Notes under the pieces: generated by a model
Database searches by the model: none
What the model saw: only the letters and a program-made list of their open reading frames with translations
Told to the model about the DNA's origin: nothing
Position numbers and translations under genes: made by a program
Source: Candidatus Cloacimonadota bacterium
Lineage (GTDB): Bacteria; Cloacimonadota; Cloacimonadia; JGIOTU-2
Reading direction: 5' to 3'
Length of the DNA: 5,420 nt
Assembly: GCA_021158425.1 (NCBI GenBank)
Contig: JAGGUR010000073.1
Location: 1-5,420, forward strand
Shown here: positions 1-5,420 of the stretch, piece after piece
Position numbering within the stretch: the stretch's first letter is position 1
Layout of the letters: each line of letters starts with the position of its first letter

Positions 1-383
1 ACGCCGACTTTACCCACCTCTCCCCTACTCATCGGATGGTCTGAATCATAGCCGATTTGAGTGCAAAGGTCAAAAGCAATTGAAAGCCCAGTTTGACCTT
101 GTGAAAGCAGATATTTATATCTTTTGTTAGATTCCTCAGCGTTCCCAAAACCTGCATACTGACGCATTGTCCATAAGCGACCTCTATACATAGTTGGTTG
201 AACACCACGAGTAAAGGGATACAAGCCTGGATAGCCAATATCAGATTCAAAATCTACTTCCTTAGTATCCTCAGGTGTATAAAGCCTTTTGACAATGTTG
301 GAAGAACCAGACAAGAACTCTTTTTTTCTTTCAGGATATCTTTCTGTAACCTCTTTTAGAAGTTTTCTGTATCTTGATTTCAT
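1..383 (-). CDS. Methylmalonyl-CoA mutase large (catalytic) subunit, N-terminal 127 codons, cut by window edge
   Basis: Expected to catalyse the adenosylcobalamin-dependent interconversion of methylmalonyl-CoA and succinyl-CoA in the cytoplasm (propionate/succinate metabolism). The frame read leftward from the ATG at 383-381 is open to the edge and carries family hallmarks: TPEDT (residues 36-40), [11 protein letters not shown] (50-60), [18 protein letters not shown] (63-80), AEESN (82-86), [12 protein letters not shown] (95-106), GYDSDHP (111-117) and GEVGKVG (121-127). The short lead before GYPG resembles the roughly 520-560-residue large subunits whose B12-binding domain is a separate protein, but the C-terminus is outside the window, so this is inference. 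Tyr76 aligns with Tyr89 of the Propionibacterium enzyme, which contacts the substrate; isobutyryl-CoA mutases have Phe there, so methylmalonyl-CoA is the likelier substrate. The second specificity position (Arg207 in that enzyme) is off-window. Cys107 sits where FDLPTQ is common. The start is supported by an AAGGA just upstream. Family assignment is very secure; exact substrate is less so. Confidence 0.93.
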   Translation of the reverse strand, partial: MKSRYRKLLKEVTERYPERKKEFLSGSSNIVKRLYTPEDTKEVDFESDIGYPGLYPFTRGVQPTMYRGRLWTMRQYAGFGNAEESNKRYKYLLSQGQTGLSIAFDLCTQIGYDSDHPMSRGEVGKVG

Positions 384-393
384 CCTATCCTTA
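384..393 (-). promoter_or_regulatory. Ribosome-binding site of the mutase gene
   Basis: On the minus strand the bases before the ATG read TAAGGATAGG, giving AAGGA with a short 4-base gap, or GGATAGG touching the start codon. This supports the ATG at 383-381 as the start. The flanking direct repeat of the upstream MITE-like element reaches into the first bases of this site. Confidence 0.55.
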
Positions 394-559
394 GATATTT
401 ATTTTATGAGATCTGCAAAATAGCATTCGCGTGTCATTCCTCCCGATATGTCGGGAATTGGGAATCCACAAACCTTTATTCCTACTGGATTCCCGTTTAC
501 ATGAGAATGACAAGTTAGGTAAATTTTCCATGTTTTGCAGAACTCATTAGATATTTATT
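391..559. mobile_element. MITE-like non-coding element with 15-bp inverted ends and 13-bp flanking direct repeats
   Basis: The sequence TTAGATATTTATT occurs exactly at 391-403 and again at 547-559, as a target-site duplication would. Between them, ATGAGATCTGCAAAA (406-420) is the inverted complement of TTTTGCAGAACTCAT (533-547) with one mismatch in 15. The interior has no reading frame of note and contains further nested palindromes (432-512). It is too small to encode a transposase, so it would have to be moved in trans. Imperfections: two or three extra bases (404-406) lie between the left direct repeat and left inverted end, and the last T of the right end is shared with the right direct repeat. 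It could instead be a fixed palindromic repeat family without recent mobility; copy number in the genome would decide. Confidence 0.65.
432..512. repeat. Nested palindromic repeat core (TGTCATTC ... GAATGACA)
   Basis: Three nested or adjacent symmetries are visible. Outer arms TGTCATTC (432-439) and GAATGACA (505-512) are perfect inverted complements. Inner arms GGGAATCCA (460-468) and TGGATTCCC (486-494) are perfect 9-bp complements. A compact hairpin TCCCGA-TATG-TCGGGA lies at 441-456. The pattern of GTCATTCC, GGGAATCCA, TGGATTCCCG and GAATGACA resembles dispersed intergenic palindromic repeats found in many copies in diverse bacterial genomes (recalled, not searched). The right half (495-511) is a degenerate partner, TTTACATGAGAA, as if it had lost pairing by mutation. 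In RNA from either strand it would fold into stable stems. Confidence 0.6.
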
Positions 560-657
560 AATAAGTAATATTTTAACCATTTAAGCGTTAAACAATTTTC
601 GTAGTAAAGAAAAAATTTTATCTCATCACGGTTTTTTAAAAATGATGTTATTAATTT
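560..657. other. A/T-rich spacer downstream of the ligase gene, no gene seen
   Basis: This stretch, together with the repeat element, forms the 274-bp gap between the ligase stop and the mutase start. No open frame of note is present. On the minus strand a weak hairpin can be drawn, CATCA (643-647) with TGATG (624-628) and a 14-base loop, followed after 8 bases by a T run (610-615). This might end the ligase transcript poorly. Any mutase promoter should lie here or inside the repeat element; a TAAAAT resembling a -10 box is visible on the minus strand around 570-575, but no -35 at a good distance, so no promoter is called. No cobalamin riboswitch elements were recognised. Confidence 0.4.
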
Positions 658-2544
658 TTACGGGGACAGAATTTTTTTAATCTGTTCTAACTCTGAAATT
701 TTATTTTTATCTTTGTCAATGTAGTATTTTTTTAGATTTTCAAAAGCAAAATTAAGGTTCCTTTTTTCTTGAGATAAAATCCTTTCTCTGTCTAAGACAA
801 GATTTTTCTCTATTTTTTCAACGATTTTTTCTACATATTTTTGCAAATAATTAATAGATGATTTTTCATCACTAATATAATGATAAGCTATTGCAAGATT
901 AAAGTATACTTTAGGATATTGGTCATATTTTAACTCAACTTTATATTCATTTATAGCTTTATTCCAATTATTGTTCAAAGAATAAATATAACCTTTCCAG
1001 AAATGAGCTTGTGGGTAATAAGGGGAAATAGCAAGCAATCTGTCGAAATATTTAATCGCCTTTTGATAATTCTTCGCATAAAAGTTGGAGTAGCCAAGAT
1101 GATAGAGTAAATCAGGGTTATGAGGGATAAAATTTCGTGCTTTCTCTGCATCCTTTATTGAAGCGAATAATCCTCTTTTTGAAGTTGTAAATTCCTCCTT
1201 TGACCTCTGAAAGTAACCCAATCCTGTTATATTGCTTATATTCATTGAGATTAACCACAGAAACAAAGGGATAAGAATGAATAGAATATATTTCTTTTTA
1301 TTCGTTCTATTTATTTTAATATTTATTTCCTCATAATTAGCAAAGATTAAGCCTGCGAGAATATAAAAATAAATTTGCATTGGAGATAGTCGCATTGTAA
1401 TAGTAAAGAGATTATGAGTAATAAAAAGCAGAAAGGATAGCAAACATGCACCGATAAAATATTTCCTTTCCGCTTCAAACGTTGAAATTTTCTTTATAGC
1501 TTCTAATATTATTACAATAATAAATGCTAAAAAAAGTAGTAATCCTATTATACCGGTTTCAGCCCATTGTTCCATAAATTCATTGTGAGTATGTGTAATA
1601 ATATCCTCTTGTCCTATCAATTTGTAATCACTTTGCCTATACTTTGGAAAGTAATTCACAAAAGAACCAAGACCACTCCCTAACAACCAGAAATCTGTTA
1701 TATAATCAAAGGTTGATTTGTAAATCCTTTCCCTAAAAGTAATCGTAGCTGGACGAATTTTTTGGAAAGTATAAAATAATCCTATGAATAATATTAATAG
1801 TATAATTACTGAAGTTGTAAGAAGTTTAAATTTTGACCTTTTTATACTGTATGCTAATATAAAAATAGCTATCACTAATAAAAAAGCAAGGATGCCTCCA
1901 CGCGATTGTGTCCAGAATAAAAATATAATAATTAAAATTAGTGATAAAAGAGAAAGATATTTTATCCAGTTTTTTTCAGCATTTTTATTTGAATATAATT
2001 TCCACAAATAGATAGTAAAACCGATAGAAATTAAGAGATAACTCGCATAATAATTAGGATTTGCCCAATTTAGGCTAAGACGAGAAAAAGAAACAACAGT
2101 CTGTGATTGAAGAAAATATCCAGGAATGATTGAAAGAAGAAAACCGGAAACAAATGAACCTGCAATTAAGCTTCTTTCATTTTTATTAATTTTAATTTGC
2201 GAGATAATAAAAAATAAGATTATTGAAGGAATTAAATATATTAGAACATCTAAACCATAATCCGTCATCTGGCGGATTGAAAAAATAGTTCTAATAACAT
2301 TATAAAAGAGATATATGCCGATAATCAAGAATGGGAGATATTTCTTTTTATTAAATTTATATTTGGGCGAAAGGAAAAAAAGAATGCAAATAACAAAAAT
2401 TAGAATTTGAAGTACTAAAAGTCTATATGGAAAAAATAAAAGGTATTTTTTTGTTATGAAAAATGGATTAGTAAAAATTAAGAGAGAGAAGAAATAAATT
2501 ATTGGCTGAATTTTTCTTGAATTATGATATAATTTTTTCGCCAT
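658..2544 (-). CDS. O-antigen ligase/polymerase family (Wzy_C-like) membrane protein with C-terminal TPR region
   Basis: A 628-residue inner-membrane protein. Roughly 12-13 hydrophobic segments span residues 12-437 (for example 12-30, 38-59, 68-89, 98-116, 125-144, 193-234, 240-260, 330-350, 361-404, 418-437). Family marks are NWANPNYYASYL (159-170), TQSRGG (212-217, Arg215 matching the conserved Arg of this superfamily), the loop with LLGSGLGSF (287-295), and HTHNEFMEQWAETG (318-331), the typical H-x-H-N ... E-x-G signature. Residues about 462-570 are soluble TPR-like helical pairs (LLYHLGYSNFYAKNYQKAI; AHFWKGYIYSLNNNWNKAI; VYFNLAIAYHYISDEKSSI), followed by a charged helical tail. Members transfer or polymerise undecaprenyl-linked glycans: O-antigen ligation to lipid A core, O-unit polymerisation, or protein O-glycosylation (PglL type). 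Sequence alone cannot separate these. An in-frame stop three codons upstream fixes the ATG as the start. The gene is markedly A/T-rich and Lys/Ile/Asn-rich. No glycan-synthesis genes are visible beside it. Confidence 0.9.
   Translation of the reverse strand: MAKKLYHNSRKIQPIIYFFSLLIFTNPFFITKKYLLFFPYRLLVLQILIFVICILFFLSPKYKFNKKKYLPFLIIGIYLFYNVIRTIFSIRQMTDYGLDVLIYLIPSIILFFIISQIKINKNERSLIAGSFVSGFLLSIIPGYFLQSQTVVSFSRLSLNWANPNYYASYLLISIGFTIYLWKLYSNKNAEKNWIKYLSLLSLILIIIFLFWTQSRGGILAFLLVIAIFILAYSIKRSKFKLLTTSVIILLILFIGLFYTFQKIRPATITFRERIYKSTFDYITDFWLLGSGLGSFVNYFPKYRQSDYKLIGQEDIITHTHNEFMEQWAETGIIGLLLFLAFIIVIILEAIKKISTFEAERKYFIGACLLSFLLFITHNLFTITMRLSPMQIYFYILAGLIFANYEEINIKINRTNKKKYILFILIPLFLWLISMNISNITGLGYFQRSKEEFTTSKRGLFASIKDAEKARNFIPHNPDLLYHLGYSNFYAKNYQKAIKYFDRLLAISPYYPQAHFWKGYIYSLNNNWNKAINEYKVELKYDQYPKVYFNLAIAYHYISDEKSSINYLQKYVEKIVEKIEKNLVLDRERILSQEKRNLNFAFENLKKYYIDKDKNKISELEQIKKILSP
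835..1161 (-). other. TPR-like repeat region of the ligase-family protein
   Basis: Residues about 462-570 hold roughly three helix-turn-helix units with the TPR spacing of small and aromatic residues: around 478-505 (LGYSNFYAKNYQKAIKYFDRLL), 512-538 and 546-570. The segment starts after the last membrane helix and would face one side of the membrane as a protein-binding platform. TPR tails on this family are known, so the fusion is not unique, but the partner is unknown. Confidence 0.75.
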
Positions 2545-2563
2545 ACAATTTTATGGTGACACC
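2545..2563 (-). promoter_or_regulatory. 19-bp ligase leader without a Shine-Dalgarno
   Basis: Between the terminator T tract and the ligase ATG the minus strand reads GGTGTCACCATAAAATTGT. It has no AGGAGG-like site. The in-frame TAA at 2553-2551 excludes an upstream start. SD-poor starts are common in Bacteroidota-related bacteria, with A/T-rich leaders used instead. There is no room for a full promoter here unless it overlaps the terminator or the end of the upstream gene. Confidence 0.45.
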
Positions 2564-2604
2564 AAAAAATAAAAGCCCCACCCCGATTTATCGGGACAGG
2601 GCTT
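2564..2604 (-). terminator. Rho-independent terminator of the secreted-protein gene
   Basis: On the minus strand, 14 bp after the stop codon, AAGCCC (2604-2599) pairs with GGGCTT (2578-2573). An inner stem CCCGA-TAAA-TCGGG (2595-2582) sits above a small 3x3 internal loop. The stem is followed directly by TTATTTTTT (2572-2564). This is a textbook intrinsic terminator for the minus strand; on the plus strand no T tract follows, so it is one-directional. It implies that the ligase gene is not simply co-transcribed with the secreted protein, except by read-through. Confidence 0.92.
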
Positions 2605-2618
2605 AAATAGGATTATGG

Positions 2619-2861
2619 TTATTTTATAATAACCATCTTCTTAACTTCTGAGAAGTTATCGGTAGTCAATTTATAGAGATAGATTCCACTTGAGAGTCCT
2701 TTTGGATTCCATACAGCCTCTCCATCTTTTCCTTCAACAGTATCAACAAGCTGTCCAAGAACATTGTAAATATTGATTTCTACATTACTGTGAGGAGCGC
2801 CTTTGATGTAATATTTAATAACTGTTTCATTATTAAATGGATTTGGAGAATTCTGTCTTAG
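2619..2861 (-). other. Type A C-terminal sorting (T9SS cargo) domain
   Basis: The last about 80 residues carry LRQNSPNPFNNETVIKYYI, then VEINIYNVLGQLV, then a Trp-Asn-Pro-x-Gly-Leu-x-Ser-Gly-Ile-Tyr-Leu-Tyr strand pair and a basic hydrophobic end VKKMVIIK. This is the classic layout of the type A sorting domain that directs cargo through the type IX system to the cell surface in Bacteroidota and is found in related FCB lineages. Whether this organism has a full type IX system cannot be seen here. Confidence 0.92.
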
Positions 2862-5420
2862 ATAACTTGCATCAGTATAACCGTGTCCTGGATCAATAGA
2901 ATGTGGCGTGCCTGTACCCAGCGTATTGACGAAACGGTCACCAGATGAATGTGCCCAACCAGTACCTGTCCAATATACAGTATGAATAGAATATGCACCA
3001 TGATCTATATAATCTTTAACCATATGATCATACAATGGAAAATAATTTGCATCTACACCGGGTGTGCCATCAACCCAGTCGCCACTAATCATAACAAAGA
3101 AATCAGAAGTTAATGTTTGAGGTGTAGCAAGGTCAAATGTAGCCCATTCATATGTTCCATAAACTCCACCTGTATATGCAAAGTCTTCAGTATAGATAAG
3201 TGCACCTGGAGTAGTATCATCAATAGCTTCAAATATCTCAATTGTTTCTGTATCTGTAGCATTATCAGCACCATAGTTGATTAGCAATGTTTTTACTGAA
3301 TTAATGGTATATGAGTCAAGAATACCATCCGTAAATGGGGTAAAATAACTTCCACAATATCCAGAAGTATAATAAGTTCCTGCCCAAATTCTGGAGTTAT
3401 AGCCAAGTTCATATTCACCTGCAGGAAGGACATCAATATCTATAGATAATGTATCATTAGTTGGGTCAGCATCATCACCGACAACTGTCCAACCTGTAAA
3501 AGTATATGTTCCTTCTTCTAATACAGTTGTTGGCACTTGAGTAAGCCAGGCCAATCCATATTCCATAGATCCAATAGGTTCAGGACTATTGTTATAGAAA
3601 TCAAATGGAGTGATACCAATACCTTCTACATCCATAAGCAATTGCGGAGCTTCAGTTGTGGTGCTAAGGTTTCCATATACAATTCCGGGACTAAGGTCAA
3701 CTCCAGCAGTAGTTGGATATGGAATTACATTGAACATATTAGCCGCATCATGTGGAGGAAGGTTAGAACCGATAATTGTAACATCGTCAAACCAGAAACC
3801 AGCACCATCGCCGCCATCATAATTACCGTCTATTCTTGCTCCCATACCAAGCACAATTTCTTCGCCAGCATAAGTTGAAATATCCATTGTAGCACTTGAA
3901 ATCCATTCAGTAGTTACACCGTAACTATATTCTAACCTAGTAAGAGGGATTATAGGCGCATCAGGGATAAGGTTTTCCTCATCATAATCTGAAAATATTG
4001 GGGTTCCATCAGCATTAATATCTACATTATCTACCCAGAAGCCTTCAAAAACACTTGCAGGGTCAGAGGCAAGTACAAAGCGTATCTGTACAGTCTCACC
4101 AAGATAATCTATTAGATCAAAATCAGCATCAATCCAGCCAGCACTTGAACCACCCCATCCAGGAAAACTAATTGTATCAGCGGGATTATGCGTATTCCAA
4201 AATCCGGAATAAGCTATTGTAACATTATACGGATGAGCTGGGTCATCTAAGAAACTATAAGTTTCCCAATTATCCACTGAGATTTCTACATTCGCAACAT
4301 CCCAGCCATCATATGGTGGGTCTTCACCGCCTGGAGTTTCAGTCTCATATTTCAGTTTACAGGTAAGGTTTGCTGCACTAGCGGTTGATAAGTCAATATC
4401 AGGTGTGGTTAGGTAATAGATTGAGCTTTCACCATACTGATGTGTAGTTTCAGAACCAGCATACCATGAGGTTCCACCTCCATATGCATTATAGGTAGAG
4501 GAGTGCCAAGCTATGCCATCCTCAGTTTTACCAATATAAAACTCCCAATAATCATCTAAATAGCCATCACCATCACCATCAATATCAACAAAATCACTAT
4601 TATACCAATAATTCACATCTAACTTGGTACAGCCTGTAGGACAGATAAATGGTGGTGTTATTAATGGATTAGTACCATTAAATGCTGGGTCGTCATCTAT
4701 CCACATTGAATGAGTAAGACTATGGAAAGAATCTGTTACAGTTTGCCAGGTATCTGCAAATTTTGGAATCCATGGTCCTTGGTCAACACCAATAACTGCA
4801 TCTATACAGAATTCATAATCTGCACCCCAATCATCAATCATATAACCCCAAGTGTCAATACATTTCTCAACAGAACGATTTGCTCCTGTTGAGTAATCAT
4901 CGGCAACAATTTTAAGTGTATCACCAATGCTGACGACAGAATAGGTTATAAAGAAATCATCCGTTGTGTTTACATTGATTCCCAATGATGTTAAATCAAC
5001 ATAATTCCAAGTGCCAAGAGTTGGCGTTACAGTAAGGTTACCCAGTTCAGTACCAGGATAACCAGTTCCATCATCAGGATAAACATGAACTATCGCTTGA
5101 GCAGTAGCAGTCCCACCATACCAATAGAAATAGGCACCATCTAAAGAACCAGCTCGCCTTGCAGTAAAGCGTACACCAAACTCATTATCATCATACTCAT
5201 CTGGGCAGGGAAAGACCCATGCCGGGGTTCCATAGTAAAATACATCATCTTCACCTTCAAAATTATCTTGCCATAACAGATATTCGCTTTGGTTTGGTTC
5301 AGGAGCATCTTTAGAACATTTAGTATTTTCTGGCTTAATGATTTTGGAAGTTTTATCTACATTATTCAATATAGGATGATGCTGGGCAGGGGAATGTGGT
5401 GCAACCATTACTCTTTCCGG
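2619..5420 (-). CDS. Large secreted multidomain beta-sandwich protein with type A (T9SS-like) C-terminal sorting domain, 5' end beyond window
   Basis: At least 933 codons are visible. The frame is open to the window edge, with Pro-Glu-Arg-Val before the first in-window Met (5408-5406). That Met is followed by a hydrophilic stretch and no signal peptide, so the true start, with a Sec signal, probably lies outside. Numbering from that Met: about 75-207, a beta-rich module with VHVYPDDGTGYPGTEL; about 215-355, a module with an acidic DIDGDGDGYLDD insert and the phrase QYGESSIYYLTTPDIDLS typical of MAM/jelly-roll modules in secreted FCB proteins; 365-465 and 485-548, each ending GFWVDNV or GFWFDDV; about 552-662, a CARDB-like segment with GDDADPTNDTLS; about 665-825, a second copy of the N-terminal module type; 850-929, the sorting domain. 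No catalytic motif is recognised. It is probably an exported or cell-surface adhesion or carbohydrate-binding protein, or the C-terminal part of a larger enzyme. A terminator follows at once. Confidence 0.9.
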   Translation of the reverse strand, partial: PERVMVAPHSPAQHHPILNNVDKTSKIIKPENTKCSKDAPEPNQSEYLLWQDNFEGEDDVFYYGTPAWVFPCPDEYDDNEFGVRFTARRAGSLDGAYFYWYGGTATAQAIVHVYPDDGTGYPGTELGNLTVTPTLGTWNYVDLTSLGINVNTTDDFFITYSVVSIGDTLKIVADDYSTGANRSVEKCIDTWGYMIDDWGADYEFCIDAVIGVDQGPWIPKFADTWQTVTDSFHSLTHSMWIDDDPAFNGTNPLITPPFICPTGCTKLDVNYWYNSDFVDIDGDGDGYLDDYWEFYIGKTEDGIAWHSSTYNAYGGGTSWYAGSETTHQYGESSIYYLTTPDIDLSTASAANLTCKLKYETETPGGEDPPYDGWDVANVEISVDNWETYSFLDDPAHPYNVTIAYSGFWNTHNPADTISFPGWGGSSAGWIDADFDLIDYLGETVQIRFVLASDPASVFEGFWVDNVDINADGTPIFSDYDEENLIPDAPIIPLTRLEYSYGVTTEWISSATMDISTYAGEEIVLGMGARIDGNYDGGDGAGFWFDDVTIIGSNLPPHDAANMFNVIPYPTTAGVDLSPGIVYGNLSTTTEAPQLLMDVEGIGITPFDFYNNSPEPIGSMEYGLAWLTQVPTTVLEEGTYTFTGWTVVGDDADPTNDTLSIDIDVLPAGEYELGYNSRIWAGTYYTSGYCGSYFTPFTDGILDSYTINSVKTLLINYGADNATDTETIEIFEAIDDTTPGALIYTEDFAYTGGVYGTYEWATFDLATPQTLTSDFFVMISGDWVDGTPGVDANYFPLYDHMVKDYIDHGAYSIHTVYWTGTGWAHSSGDRFVNTLGTGTPHSIDPGHGYTDASYLRQNSPNPFNNETVIKYYIKGAPHSNVEINIYNVLGQLVDTVEGKDGEAVWNPKGLSSGIYLYKLTTDNFSEVKKMVIIK
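4551..4586 (-). other. Acidic DxDGDGxxD calcium-binding-type motif inside the secreted protein
   Basis: Residues 275-286 read DIDGDGDGYLDD, matching the D-x-D-x-D-G-x-x-D spacing of calcium loops in thrombospondin type 3, dockerin and EF-hand-like repeats. There is only one copy. It interrupts a beta-strand pair of the module, between LDVNYWYNSDF and YWEFYIGKTEDG, so it most likely stabilises a loop by binding a metal. At the DNA level it is a short run of near-identical GATGGT units. Confidence 0.6.

Noticed and set aside
29..250. 73-codon open frame on the minus strand
   Set aside because: It overlaps the mutase gene in a different frame and its product resembles nothing, while the other frame carries strong family motifs through the same bases.
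432..512. CRISPR-like repeats
   Set aside because: The repeats are inverted rather than regularly spaced direct repeats, and there is only one unit.
610..647. Possible terminator for the ligase gene
   Set aside because: The stem is only 5 bp with a 14-base loop and the T run starts 8 bases after it; too weak to call as a separate feature in such A/T-rich sequence.
384..657. Cobalamin riboswitch upstream of the B12-dependent mutase
   Set aside because: No B12-box-like conserved core or matching multi-stem layout was recognised; the structure present is explained by the inverted-repeat element.
1784..2011. 75-codon open frame on the plus strand
   Set aside because: Antisense to the membrane part of the ligase gene, with no recognisable protein features; a by-product of A/T-rich hydrophobic codons.
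2548..2553. TAAAAT as a -10 box for the ligase gene
   Set aside because: It would give an almost leaderless transcript and has no -35 or -33 element at suitable distance outside the terminator; such hexamers are frequent by chance here.
3537..3878. Overlapping plus-strand open frames (3537-3878 and 3610-3822)
   Set aside because: Both are antisense to the well-supported secreted protein, have no domain features and contradict each other by overlapping in different frames.
4710..4892. 60-codon plus-strand open frame
   Set aside because: Antisense shadow of the secreted protein without convincing start signals or family resemblance.

Overview
The window holds three protein genes, all read from the minus strand. 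In the direction of transcription they are: (1) a long secreted protein ending in a type A (T9SS-like) C-terminal sorting domain, entering from the right edge and stopping at 2619; (2) an O-antigen ligase/polymerase-family membrane protein with a C-terminal TPR region (2544 to 658); (3) the first 127 codons of a methylmalonyl-CoA mutase large (catalytic) subunit, starting at 383 and leaving through the left edge. Both edge genes are incomplete. No RNA gene or CRISPR array was seen, and nothing convincing is coded on the plus strand.

The sorting domain (an 'RQNSPNPFNNET' block followed by a beta-rich tail ending 'VKKMVIIK') points to the FCB group of bacteria (Bacteroidota and relatives such as Cloacimonadota, Marinimicrobia or WOR-3-like lineages). 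A precise phylum cannot be fixed from this window. The ligase gene is clearly more A/T-rich than its two neighbours (45 G+C in 180 bases counted by hand at 661-840, against 77-78 in 180 in samples from each flanking gene).

The most structured non-coding part is 384-657. A MITE-like element lies directly upstream of the mutase ribosome-binding site. It has 15-bp terminal inverted repeats (14/15 match), an exact 13-bp direct repeat on both sides that looks like a target-site duplication, and a nested palindromic repeat core (TGTCATTC...GAATGACA). Removing one 13-bp copy plus the element restores a short leader, so the element probably inserted into the 5' leader of the mutase gene.

A strong rho-independent terminator (2564-2604) separates the secreted protein from the ligase, leaving only 19 bp before the ligase ATG and no visible Shine-Dalgarno. 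Its inner hairpin closely resembles the hairpin inside the MITE-like element. The genes do not form an obvious single pathway. One speculative link is that, in known T9SS bacteria, sorted cargo is attached to a lipopolysaccharide whose assembly needs an O-antigen ligase. I see no clear new defence or mobile system beyond the small repeat element.
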